From: Kitasatospora sp. MAP12-44
Lineage (GTDB): Bacteria > Actinomycetota > Actinomycetes > Streptomycetales > Streptomycetaceae
Reading direction: 5' to 3'
Assembly (NCBI RefSeq): GCF_029892095.1
Contig: NZ_JARZAE010000004.1
Coordinates: forward strand, 6,014,001-6,078,000
DNA: 64,000 nt
Shown here: positions 24,803-33,078 of the stretch, in pieces
Layout: the number at the start of each line of letters is the position of its first letter
How positions within the stretch are numbered: the stretch's first letter is position 1
Made by a program: the position numbers and the translations under genes
The notes under the pieces: generated by a model
Seen by the model: the letters and a program-made list of their open reading frames with translations, nothing else
The model's database searches: none
Told to the model about the DNA's origin: nothing

Positions 24803-27318
24803 GACTCGATGACCATACGGCGCAGGGCCGGGACGGGCTCCGCCTCGGCCAGCCAGGCGTCGGTGGCGTCCAGGGTGGCCTGCTCGACCTGGTAGACCGG
24901 GTAGAGCCCACCGATGATCTGCTGCGCGATCTCGTGGCTGCGCGAGTCCCAGACGGACTGCAGCGCCGCGAAGTACTTCGCCGTGAACGGGGCCAGCAGC
25001 TCGCGCTGGTCCGCCTGGACGAAGCCCTTGATGATCGCGTCCTGCACGTAGTTGGTCAGCTCGTCCGACTCCACCACGGATGCCCAGGCCTCGGCCTTGG
25101 CGGCGGCCGTCGGCCGGGCCGCGCGGCAGCTGGCCGCGTGCTCGTTGCCGGCGGCGGTGCTGTCGCGGGCCAGCTCCGCCTCGATCGCCTGGTCGTCGGC
25201 GCGACCGGTGGCGACCAGGCTGAGCAGCAGCTCCCAGCGCAGCTCGGTGTCGACGGCCAGGCCCTCGATCTCCACCGTGCCATCCAGCAGCCCGGCCAGC
25301 AGGGTGAGTTGCTGCTCCGAGTGGGCGGCGGAGGCCAGCGCCCGGGCCCAGGCGAGCTGGTGGTCGCTGCCGGGGGCGGCGGCGTGCAGCCGCTCCTCGG
25401 CGGTGGCGGCCCACTGCTCCAGGCCCTGCTCGCGCCAGGCCGGGTCGGCGTAGATGTCGAGCGCGCTCTTGACCTGGCGCTGCACCGACTGGACCACGCC
25501 GATGTCCGACTCGCGGGGCAGGCCGGAGGTGGCCAGCGCCAGGTAGTCGCGGGCGGCCATCTCGCCGTCCCGGGTCATGTCCCAGGCGGCGGCCCAGACC
25601 AGGGCGCGCGGCAGCGTGTCGGCGAAGGCGCCCAGGTGCTCGGTGACCACGGCGAGTGAGTCCGCGTCCAGCCGCAGCTTGGCGTACGACAGGTCGTCGT
25701 CGTTGAGCAGCACCACGGACGGGCGCTGACGGCCGACCAGCTCGGGGACGGCGGTGCGCTCGCCGTCCACGTCCAGCTCGATCCGGTCGGCGCGCACCAG
25801 CTTGCCGTCCGTCAGCTGGTAGCTGCCGATGGCGATCCGGTGCGGGCGCAGGGCGGCCTCGCCCTTGGCGCCGGCGGGCAGTGCGGGGGCCTCCTGGACC
25901 ACGGTGAAGGAGGTGATGACGCCGTCGGCGTCCACCTCGATCTCCGGGCGCAGCACGTTGATGCCGGCCGTCTCCAGCCACGCCTTCGACCAGGACCTGA
26001 GGTCGCGCCCGCTGGTCTTCTCCAGCGCGCCGAGCAGGTCGGCCAGCGTGGTGTTGCCCCAGGCGTGCTGCTTGAAGTACGCCTGCAGGCCCTTGAAGAA
26101 GGCGTCCTGGCCGACGTAGGCGACCAGCTGCTTGAGCACCGAGGCGCCCTTGGCGTAGGTGATGCCGTCGAAGTTGACCATGACGTCGTCGAGATCGTTG
26201 ATCTCGGCCATGATCGGGTGGGTGGACGGCAGTTGGTCCTGCCGGTAGGCCCAGGTCTTCATCTGGTTGGCGAAGGTGGTCCAGCCGTTGGGCCAGCGGG
26301 TGCCCTCGGGCTCGACCAGGGCGACCATCTCGGCGTAGGTGGCGAACGACTCGTTCAGCCAGAGGTCGTTCCACCACTCCATGGTGACCAGGTCGCCGAA
26401 CCACATGTGGGCCAGCTCGTGCAGGATGGTGGTCGCGCGGCCCTCGTACGCGGCGTCGGTCACCTTGGACCGGAACACGTACTGGTCGCGCAGGGTCACC
26501 GCGCCGGCGTTCTCCATCGCGCCCGCGTTGAACTCCGGGACGAAGAGCTGGTCGTACTTCTCGAACGGGTACGGGCAGTCGAACACGTTCTGGAAGTACT
26601 TGAAGCCCTGCTTGGTGACGTCGAAGATCGCCTCCGCGTCCAGGAACTCCTTGAGCGACGGGCGGCAGTAGACGCCCAGCGGGACGGTCTGGGTGCCCTC
26701 GGTGTACTCGTCGAAGACGCCGACGTACGGGCCCGCGATCAGCGCGGTGATGTACGTGGAGATCCGACCGGTCGGGGTGAAGTTCCAGACCTGCGTGTCA
26801 CCCTCGCCGACCGGCTGCGGGGTGGGCGAGTTGGAGACCACGACCCAGCCGCGCGGGGCGGTCACCGTGAAGGTGAAGGCCGCCTTGAGGTCGGGCTGCT
26901 CGAAGGAGGCGAACACCCGGCGGGCGTCCGGCACCTCGAACTGGCTGTACAGGTAGGTCTCGCCGTCCACCGGGTCGACGAAGCGGTGCAGGCCTTCGCC
27001 GGTGTTGGTGTACGCGCAGTCGGCGACCACGCGCAGCTCGTTCTCGGCGGCCAGGCCGGTCAGCGCGATCCGGCTGTCGGCGAAGGCCGAGGTGTCGACC
27101 TGCGTGCCGTTCAGCACGATCTCGTGCACGGTCGGGGCGACCAGGTCGATGAAGCTGGCGGCGCCGGGCTGGGCGGCGGTGAAGCGGACCACGGTGGTGG
27201 AGCGGAAGGTGCCGCCGTCACGGGCCGAGCTCAGATCGAGCTCGATGTCGTAAGCGTCCACATGGAGGAGCTGGGCCCTGGTACGGGCCTCCTCACGGGT
27301 CAAGTTGGTGCCAGGCAC
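24739..27318 (-). CDS. pepN: Aminopeptidase N (M1 family zinc metallopeptidase)
   Basis: PepN removes N-terminal amino acids from peptides in the cytoplasm. The 859 residues match the streptomycete enzyme in length. GAMEN (residues 266-270) binds the peptide N-terminus. HELAHMWFGD (300-309) holds the two zinc His ligands, and the distal Glu ligand is in NESFATYAE (Glu323). The C-terminal half is the helical ERAP1-like domain. GTG 27318 opens MPGTNLTREEA and has GAAGGAG 9 bases upstream. It is a single-gene unit ending at a 22-bp hairpin; its last 21 codons are duplicated downstream. Confidence 0.96.
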   Translation of the reverse strand: MPGTNLTREEARTRAQLLHVDAYDIELDLSSARDGGTFRSTTVVRFTAAQPGAASFIDLVAPTVHEIVLNGTQVDTSAFADSRIALTGLAAENELRVVADCAYTNTGEGLHRFVDPVDGETYLYSQFEVPDARRVFASFEQPDLKAAFTFTVTAPRGWVVVSNSPTPQPVGEGDTQVWNFTPTGRISTYITALIAGPYVGVFDEYTEGTQTVPLGVYCRPSLKEFLDAEAIFDVTKQGFKYFQNVFDCPYPFEKYDQLFVPEFNAGAMENAGAVTLRDQYVFRSKVTDAAYEGRATTILHELAHMWFGDLVTMEWWNDLWLNESFATYAEMVALVEPEGTRWPNGWTTFANQMKTWAYRQDQLPSTHPIMAEINDLDDVMVNFDGITYAKGASVLKQLVAYVGQDAFFKGLQAYFKQHAWGNTTLADLLGALEKTSGRDLRSWSKAWLETAGINVLRPEIEVDADGVITSFTVVQEAPALPAGAKGEAALRPHRIAIGSYQLTDGKLVRADRIELDVDGERTAVPELVGRQRPSVVLLNDDDLSYAKLRLDADSLAVVTEHLGAFADTLPRALVWAAAWDMTRDGEMAARDYLALATSGLPRESDIGVVQSVQRQVKSALDIYADPAWREQGLEQWAATAEERLHAAAPGSDHQLAWARALASAAHSEQQLTLLAGLLDGTVEIEGLAVDTELRWELLLSLVATGRADDQAIEAELARDSTAAGNEHAASCRAARPTAAAKAEAWASVVESDELTNYVQDAIIKGFVQADQRELLAPFTAKYFAALQSVWDSRSHEIAQQIIGGLYPVYQVEQATLDATDAWLAEAEPVPALRRMVIESRAGIERALKAQAADRAAGSR

Positions 27319-27391
27319 TCGCAGGACTCCTTCGTCAGGCTTAGACCGACCGGCCTTATCCCTGGCATCCTCCCACGCGGCCCCGCTCGGG

Positions 27392-27430
27392 GTCCGGGTG
27401 CGGCGGCTGATCGCGCCGCCGCACCCGGAC
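27392..27430 (-). terminator. Hairpin after the PQQ-propeller gene
   Basis: GTCCGGGTGCGGCGG and CCGCCGCACCCGGAC form a perfect 15-bp stem with a 9-base loop, 6 bases past the stop codon. Confidence 0.85.
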
Positions 27431-27436
27431 GCCCGG

Positions 27437-29311
27437 TCAGCTCTTGCTGTAGAGCGTCGCGCTGGCCTCGATCGGCAGCTGCGGGACGGTCAGCACCTCG
27501 GTGTCGTCCGTCGACACCAGCACCTGCGCGTCCTGGAACGGCATGAAGCTGTCGCTCTTGAGGGCGATGCCGTAGACATTGGTGAGCGAGCCGTCGGCCG
27601 GCGCCAGCGTGACCAGGCGTGCGCCCTTGCCGAAGCCGTCCATGGCGATCACCAGCGGCTTGCCGTCCTTGCTGCCGCTGGCCAGCCGCAGACCCTGCTC
27701 GGCGCCGCCGTCGACGGTCCACAGCGTGGTGCCGGAGACCAGGTCGATGGCCCGGATCGCGGTCTTGTCGCTCTGACTGACCTCGACGTACAGGGTGTTG
27801 CCCAGCACCATGTCCTTGCTCAGCGCGGCGGAGGCGGAGCTGAGCTGCAGCCGGTCCTCACCGGCGACCTTCAGCGGGATCTTCGCCATCGGCTTGCCGG
27901 TGGCGTCGAAGCCCAGCAGGTAGTCGTTGTCGTAGCCCGAGGAGATCTGCAGCACCAGCGGCTTGGTCGACACGATGTTGGTCAGCCGGTCGTTGTCGGT
28001 GGTCAGCGGGAACGACGAGGTGATCTGGCCGGTGTCCGCGTTGAGCACGCTGACCTGCTGCTTGGGGGTGGCGTCCGGGCAGAAGTCGCTGACCACGACG
28101 ACGCTGTCGGCGGTGTCCGAGCTGTCGTTGCAGAACTCGCCGCGGTCCTTGTACGTCCACAGCGCGTGGCCGTCGGTCAGGCTGAAGCCCCCCAGCACCC
28201 CGCTGCTGGCGGCGGCCACCGTGGTGTCGGTGACGGTGAGCTGGGTGTCGAAGCTCTTCTGCGGCAGCGTGCCGCCGACCTTGAACAGCAGCTTGCCGGT
28301 GGTGGCGTCGACCGCGCCGACGGCGGAGCAGTCGTCGTCGCCCAGGTTGAAGCTGATGCCGCCGATGTACTTGGAGTTGGCGTTCTCGGACATCGAGCAG
28401 ATCGCCTTGGTGCCGGCCGGCGGCGTCAGCGTCCAGGCGACCTGGCCGTTGCTCATGTTGTAGCCGGTCAGGCCGGTGGCGTCGCCACGCACGAACAGCT
28501 TGTCGGTGGTCCACTCGCCCAGGGTGTGCGAGTCGGAGCCGCTGGCGGTGGACTTCGGCACGGTCCAGGCGGCGTTGAGCTGGCCGGCCGTGGTGCCGCC
28601 GCCGCCGGTGCTGCCGCCGCTGGTGGCGCCGCCCGTGACGCCGCCGCTGGCGCTCGGCTTGGCCGGCGTGTTCGGGGACATCAGGACGATCAGGCCGATC
28701 ACGATGGCGATCGCCAGCACGCTGCCGGCGACGGCGCCGAAGATCAGCACCGGGTTGCGCTGCTTGGCCACCGGCGGGGGCGCCATCACCGGGCCGGGGT
28801 AGCCGTAGCCGGCCTGCTGGTTGTACTGCGGGGCGCCGTAACCACCCTGGTCGGGCGTCGGGCCGCCCTGGCCGAAGCCCTGCTGCGGGGCGTAGACCGG
28901 CGGCGGGGCCTGCGGGTAGCCGTAGGAGGGCGCGGCCTGCGGGTCGTACGGGCCGATCGGGGCGCCGTACGACGACGGCGGCGGTCCGCTCGGCGCAGCC
29001 GGAGCCGGTGCGGGGGCGGCCGGGGCCTGCGCTGCCGGGGCCTGCGCCTGCGCCGGGAAGGCGGGCGCGGTCGGCTGGTAGCTGATGTCCGCGGGCGCGG
29101 CGGGCGCCGCGGACGGCTGCGCCGGCGCCGGGCCTGCGGCCTGGGCGGGGATCGGTGCTCCGTCGAGCTGCGTCAACTGGTCCGCGACCGCCGCCGGGTC
29201 GACGGCCGGCCGCCGTGCGGCCCCCGTGCCCTGCTGACCTGCCGGTGCGGAGTCCTGCGGCTCGACGCCCGGCACGCCACCGGCGCCCGGGTTCGATTGA
29301 TCCCCTGACAT
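27437..29311 (-). CDS. Membrane-anchored PQQ-like beta-propeller protein
   Basis: The 624-residue protein has a long cytoplasmic N-terminal region rich in Pro, Ala, Gln, Gly and Tyr (about 1-195). One membrane helix follows (NPVLIFGAVAGSVLAIAIVI), then a Gly/Ser/Thr linker, then an extracellular domain of repeated blades such as LTGYNMSNGQVAWTL, GAVDATTGKLLFKVG and RAIDLVSGTTLWTVDGG. These are PQQ-type beta-propeller repeats; quinone binding is not implied. Paired Cys residues in the blades may form disulfides. The layout resembles sensors or binding partners tethered to the cell surface. ATG 29311 (MSGDQSNPG) has a GGGG-containing site about 6 bases upstream; an in-frame ATG at 29326 does not. 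Confidence 0.85.
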   Translation of the reverse strand: MSGDQSNPGAGGVPGVEPQDSAPAGQQGTGAARRPAVDPAAVADQLTQLDGAPIPAQAAGPAPAQPSAAPAAPADISYQPTAPAFPAQAQAPAAQAPAAPAPAPAAPSGPPPSSYGAPIGPYDPQAAPSYGYPQAPPPVYAPQQGFGQGGPTPDQGGYGAPQYNQQAGYGYPGPVMAPPPVAKQRNPVLIFGAVAGSVLAIAIVIGLIVLMSPNTPAKPSASGGVTGGATSGGSTGGGGTTAGQLNAAWTVPKSTASGSDSHTLGEWTTDKLFVRGDATGLTGYNMSNGQVAWTLTPPAGTKAICSMSENANSKYIGGISFNLGDDDCSAVGAVDATTGKLLFKVGGTLPQKSFDTQLTVTDTTVAAASSGVLGGFSLTDGHALWTYKDRGEFCNDSSDTADSVVVVSDFCPDATPKQQVSVLNADTGQITSSFPLTTDNDRLTNIVSTKPLVLQISSGYDNDYLLGFDATGKPMAKIPLKVAGEDRLQLSSASAALSKDMVLGNTLYVEVSQSDKTAIRAIDLVSGTTLWTVDGGAEQGLRLASGSKDGKPLVIAMDGFGKGARLVTLAPADGSLTNVYGIALKSDSFMPFQDAQVLVSTDDTEVLTVPQLPIEASATLYSKS

Positions 29312-29662
29312 ATGTTGCCCCGTCATTTTCGGTTTGTGTGCCGCCGCGGCGACCGGTTCTGGTGCCGGTGGGGCGGCTGAGATAAGGACATCGTAAGGGT
29401 GCTCCATTCGGCCGCCCTGGCAGGTCCGGCTCGATGTCGCGAGGCCTCCCGACGGGCCCGCCGAGGGGGCTGGAGCAGGTGTCGGTCGGCCTTGACGCGG
29501 CATTGTCGGCCCGGCGCAGCATAGAGTTCACAAGTTGAAGGTGAACACTGGTTGCGACTCCGGCGGCACGCGGCGCCGCAGCCCCTCATTCGCTAGCTCC
29601 GCCGCAATGGCGCGGCCTGGGGCGGGGACGGTCGGGTCCCCGGGCCCCTGGGAGGGTAAATC
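29312..29662. other. Divergent intergenic region, PQQ protein / rok7B7
   Basis: These 351 bases hold the promoters of two divergent genes and an inverted repeat at 29526-29546. No further gene is supported. Confidence 0.5.
29526..29546. promoter_or_regulatory. Inverted repeat upstream of rok7B7, candidate autoregulatory site
   Basis: GTTCAC and GTGAAC are perfect 6-base arms around AAGTTGAAG, about 115 bases upstream of the rok7B7 start and in an A/T-rich patch. The position suits a promoter operator. Confidence 0.4.
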
Positions 29663-30865
29663 ATGTCGATGGACACGCCGGGTTCGCAGTCGTCGCTGCA
29701 CCGGGCCAACCTGGAGCGGGTGCTGCGTGCCGTGCGGATGGCGGGGTCGCTGACCCAGGCCGAGATCGCGCGGGGGACCGGGCTGTCGGCGGCGACGGTC
29801 TCCAACATCGTCCGGGAGCTGAAGGAGAGCGGCACCGTCGTGGTCGCCGACACCTCCTCGGGCGGGCGCCGGGCGCGCTCGGTCTCGCTCAGCGGGGACG
29901 CCGGAATCGTGGTCGGCGTCGACTTCGGCCACTCCCACCTGCGGGTGGCGGTCGGCAACCTGGCGCACCGGGTGCTCGCCGAGGAGAGCGAGCCGATGAA
30001 CGTGGACGTCTCGGCGGCTCAGGGTTTCGACCGGGCCGAGGCCCTGGTGGAACGCCTGCTCGAGCAGGCCGGCTTCCGCCCGGACAAGGTGATCGGGGTC
30101 GGGCTCGGCGTGCCGGGGCCGATCGACGTGGAGACCGGGGCGCTCGGCTCCACCGCGATCCTGCCCGGCTGGACGGGCATCGCGCCCGGCCGCGAGCTCT
30201 CCTCCCGGCTCGGCATGCAGGTGTACGTCGACAACGACGCCAACCTCGGCGCGCTGGGCGAGCTGGTCTGGGGCGCCGGGCGCGGCCTGAGCGACCTGGC
30301 CTATATCAAGGTGGCCAGCGGCGTCGGCTCGGGTCTGGTGATCAACGGTCAGATCTACCGCGGCCCGGGCGGCACGGCCGGCGAGATCGGGCACATCACC
30401 CTGGACGAGGCCGGGCCGGTCTGCCGCTGCGGCAACCGCGGGTGCCTGGAGACCTTCGTCGGCTCCCGCTACCTGCTCAACCTCTTGAACGCTAGCCATG
30501 AGCGCGAGCTGACCCTGTCCACGGTCGTCCAGCTGGCCAGGGACGGCGATCTGGGGTGCCGTCGGGTGATCGCCGACGCCGGCCGGCAGATCGGCAGTGG
30601 TGTCGCGATGCTCTGCAACCTGCTCAATCCCCGCCGGGTGATCCTCGGTGGCGACCTCGCCGAGGCCGGTGAGCTGGTACTTTCTCCGATTAGGGACTCC
30701 GTGGCGCGCTACGCCATCCCCTCCGCGGCCCGTCAGCTCTCCATCGTCCCGGGCACGCTGGGCGGCCGCGCGGAGGTGTTGGGCGCGCTCGCGCTGGTGA
30801 TGAGCGAGATGGGCGAAACGGGCACACTCGGGCATTCCACCCATGCTTCAGCCAGCCGCGGCTGA
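29663..30865 (+). CDS. rok7B7: ROK-family regulator Rok7B7
   Basis: This 400-residue protein has an N-terminal winged helix-turn-helix (about 12-60: VRMAGSLTQAEIARGTGLSA, TVSNIVRELKESG) and a complete ROK domain. Visible are VVGVDFGHSHLRVAVG, the zinc motif CRCGNRGCLE and the GEIGHI His region. In Streptomyces coelicolor the gene directly before xylFGH is Rok7B7, a regulator that links xylose uptake with carbon repression and antibiotic production; the same order here supports the name. ATG 29663 follows GGAGGG. Unlike the ROK protein at 12452, the zinc site is intact. Confidence 0.9.
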   Translation: MSMDTPGSQSSLHRANLERVLRAVRMAGSLTQAEIARGTGLSAATVSNIVRELKESGTVVVADTSSGGRRARSVSLSGDAGIVVGVDFGHSHLRVAVGNLAHRVLAEESEPMNVDVSAAQGFDRAEALVERLLEQAGFRPDKVIGVGLGVPGPIDVETGALGSTAILPGWTGIAPGRELSSRLGMQVYVDNDANLGALGELVWGAGRGLSDLAYIKVASGVGSGLVINGQIYRGPGGTAGEIGHITLDEAGPVCRCGNRGCLETFVGSRYLLNLLNASHERELTLSTVVQLARDGDLGCRRVIADAGRQIGSGVAMLCNLLNPRRVILGGDLAEAGELVLSPIRDSVARYAIPSAARQLSIVPGTLGGRAEVLGALALVMSEMGETGTLGHSTHASASRG

Positions 30866-30945
30866 CGCAGGATCTGCGCCGTTTGTCTCAACTCAGCCTT
30901 CGAGAAGATAACGAAACCATTTGGATCCCCGGAGCACTGGGTTTA

Positions 30946-30960
30946 CTTGTTGACGACAAG
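30946..30960. promoter_or_regulatory. Candidate operator in the xylF promoter
   Basis: CTTGTTGACGACAAG has perfect 5-base arms CTTGT/ACAAG, nearly extended by one more pair. It lies 72 bases before the xylF start in an A/T-rich stretch and is a plausible Rok7B7 or housekeeping promoter element. Confidence 0.4.
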
Positions 30961-31031
30961 GTGGGGGGACGGGTTGACTCCCTTCCACCTTGCCGCGACG
31001 TTGCGGCTCCGTCAGGGAGGCACCCCCCACC

Positions 31032-32117
31032 ATGAACGCAATGATGCGTCGCGTCGTCATCGGCACCGCCGCGGTCTCGATGGCCCTCACCATGGCCGCC
31101 TGTGGCAAGGCGGGCGGTGGCTCCAGCGCAAGCAGCGGGGACACCAAGACCGTTGGCCTCCTCCTGCCGGAGAACTCCTCCTCGATCCGCTACGAGTCCT
31201 TCGACAAGCCGCTGATCGAGGCCAAGGTCAAGGCGCTCTGCCCGGACTGCACCGTCAAGTACAACAACGCCAACAACGACGCGGCGACGCAGAAGCAGCA
31301 GTTCGACACCCTGGTCTCACAGGGCGTCAAGGTGATCCTGCTGGACGCCGTCAACGCCAAGGGCACCGAGTCCTGGGTCACCGACGCGGCCAAGAAGGGC
31401 GTCAAGGTCATCGCGTACGACCGCCTGGCCGCCGGCCCGGTCGCCGCCTACATCTCCTTCGACAACGAGAAGGTCGGCGAGCTGCAGGGCCAGGCGCTGA
31501 TCAGCGCGCTCGGCCCGAACGCCAAGAGCGACAGCATCGTCATGATCAACGGTGACGACGCCGACCCGAACGCCGGTCAGTTCAAGGCCGGCGCGCACAA
31601 GGTGCTCGACACCGGCGTGGGCAAGATCGCCTACGAGCAGTCCGGTATGTGGCAGCCCACCGTGGCCAGCCAGAAGATCGGCGCCGCGATCACCGCGCTG
31701 GGCAAGAACGGCTTCCAGGGCGTCTACTCGGCCAACGACGGCATGGCCGCCGCCATCATCACCGCCCTCAAGACGGCCGGCATCAACGTCCCGGTCGGCG
31801 GCCAGGACGCCGCCCCGGACGCCATCCAGCGCATCCTGACGGGCGACCAGGCGTACACCATCTACAAGGCGTACAAGCCGGAGGCCGAGGGTGCCGCCGA
31901 CATCGCGGTCAACCTGCTGCACGGCCTGGACGTCACCGCCATCGCCTCCTCGGAGACCAACAGCGGTGGCACCAACGTCCCGTCGCTGCTGCTGGCCCCG
32001 GTCGTGGTGACCAAGGCCAACGTCGAGGCCACCGTGATCGCCGACGGCCTCTACAAGGCCAGCGACATCTGCACCGCCCAGTACGCCGACGCCTGCAAGG
32101 CGGCCGGCATCCAGTAA
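31032..32117 (+). CDS. xylF: Xylose ABC transporter solute-binding lipoprotein
   Basis: This 361-residue extracellular sugar-binding lipoprotein is of the ribose/xylose (CUT2) class. The signal is MRRVVIGTAAVSMALTMAAC with the lipid Cys at residue 24. The type I periplasmic-binding fold follows: TVGLLLPENSSSIRYESFDK, VILLDAVNAKGTESWV, VIAYDRLAAGPVAAYISFDN and VYSANDGMAAAIITALK. ATG 31032 was chosen because GGGAGG lies 11 bases upstream and it gives a normal signal peptide. A 14-bp hairpin follows the stop, which usually leaves the binding protein mRNA more abundant than that of the downstream genes. Confidence 0.92.
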   Translation: MNAMMRRVVIGTAAVSMALTMAACGKAGGGSSASSGDTKTVGLLLPENSSSIRYESFDKPLIEAKVKALCPDCTVKYNNANNDAATQKQQFDTLVSQGVKVILLDAVNAKGTESWVTDAAKKGVKVIAYDRLAAGPVAAYISFDNEKVGELQGQALISALGPNAKSDSIVMINGDDADPNAGQFKAGAHKVLDTGVGKIAYEQSGMWQPTVASQKIGAAITALGKNGFQGVYSANDGMAAAIITALKTAGINVPVGGQDAAPDAIQRILTGDQAYTIYKAYKPEAEGAADIAVNLLHGLDVTAIASSETNSGGTNVPSLLLAPVVVTKANVEATVIADGLYKASDICTAQYADACKAAGIQ

Positions 32118-32124
32118 GCGGCCC

Positions 32125-32159
32125 GGCCGGCCGGACCCCCCTGACGGGTCCGGCCGGCC
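32125..32159 (+). terminator. Intra-operon hairpin between xylF and xylG
   Basis: A perfect 14-bp stem (32125-32138 with 32146-32159) with a 7-base loop starts 7 bases after the xylF stop. It may partially terminate transcription or stabilise the xylF 3' end. Confidence 0.8.
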
Positions 32160-32292
32160 CTCGCTGTTCCGCGCGTGCCTCGGCCGCGCCCCCCTCGTCC
32201 CTCGCACTACCTCTTCGCGCCCGGGGCGGCGCGTGGCTGACCCGGTCCGGTGGCAATCCCCCAGGACCCGGGCACGAAGGAGCCCAGACACC

Positions 32293-33078
32293 ATGGTTCA
32301 CACAGACGCACCCATCCTGGCGTTGCGCTCGGTCTCCAAGCGATTCGGTGCCGTCCAGGTCCTGACCGGCGTCGACCTGGAGGTGCGCGCCGGACAGGTG
32401 GTCGCGCTGGTCGGCGACAACGGCGCCGGCAAGTCCACCCTGGTCAAGACGATCGCCGGGGTCCACCCGATCGACGAGGGCACCATCGAGTGGGAGGGCC
32501 GCCCGGTCCACCTGACCCGCCCTCAGGACGCCCAGGCGCTCGGCGTCGCGACGGTCTACCAGGACCTCGCCCTCTGCGACAACCTCGACGTGGTCGCCAA
32601 CCTCTTCCTCGGCCGCGAGCTGATCCGCGGCGGCCGGCTGGACGAGGTCGCGATGGAGAAGCGGGCCAAGGAGCTCCTTGACACCCTCTCCATCCGCATC
32701 CCCAGCGTCCGCATCCCGGTCGCCGCGCTCTCCGGCGGTCAGCGCCAGGTGGTGGCGATCGCCCGCGCCCTGGTCGGCGACCCGAAGATCGTCATCCTGG
32801 ACGAGCCGACCGCGGCGCTCGGCGTCGAGCAGACCGCCCAGGTCCTCGACCTGGTCGAGCGGCTGCGCGAGCGCGGCCTCGGCGTGATCCTGATCAGCCA
32901 CAACATGGCGGACGTCCGGGCCGTCGCGGACGAGGTCGCGGTGCTGCGCCTGGGCCGCAACAACGGCGTCTTCCCGGTGGCCACCACCACCCACGAGACG
33001 ATCATCTCCGCGATCACCGGCGCCACCGACAACGCGGTGACCCGCCGCCAGGCCCGCGTGGCGGGAGCAGCCCAGTGA
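32293..33078 (+). CDS. xylG: Xylose ABC transporter ATP-binding protein
   Basis: This 261-residue ATPase has a single nucleotide-binding domain, unlike the fused double ATPases of many CUT2 systems. Walker A is GDNGAGKST (41-49), the signature LSGGQ is at 146-150 and Walker B is VILDEP (167-172), with ISHNMADVRAVADEV as the H loop. ATG 32293 has GAAGGAG 11 bases upstream. Its stop overlaps the GTG start of xylH by 4 bases. It powers uptake through XylH. Confidence 0.93.
   Translation: MVHTDAPILALRSVSKRFGAVQVLTGVDLEVRAGQVVALVGDNGAGKSTLVKTIAGVHPIDEGTIEWEGRPVHLTRPQDAQALGVATVYQDLALCDNLDVVANLFLGRELIRGGRLDEVAMEKRAKELLDTLSIRIPSVRIPVAALSGGQRQVVAIARALVGDPKIVILDEPTAALGVEQTAQVLDLVERLRERGLGVILISHNMADVRAVADEVAVLRLGRNNGVFPVATTTHETIISAITGATDNAVTRRQARVAGAAQ

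Noticed and set aside
29280..29305. tRNA T-arm-like sequence GGGTTCGATTGATCCCC
   Set aside because: It lies inside the coding N-terminus of the PQQ-propeller gene and no acceptor, D or anticodon arms can be folded around it.
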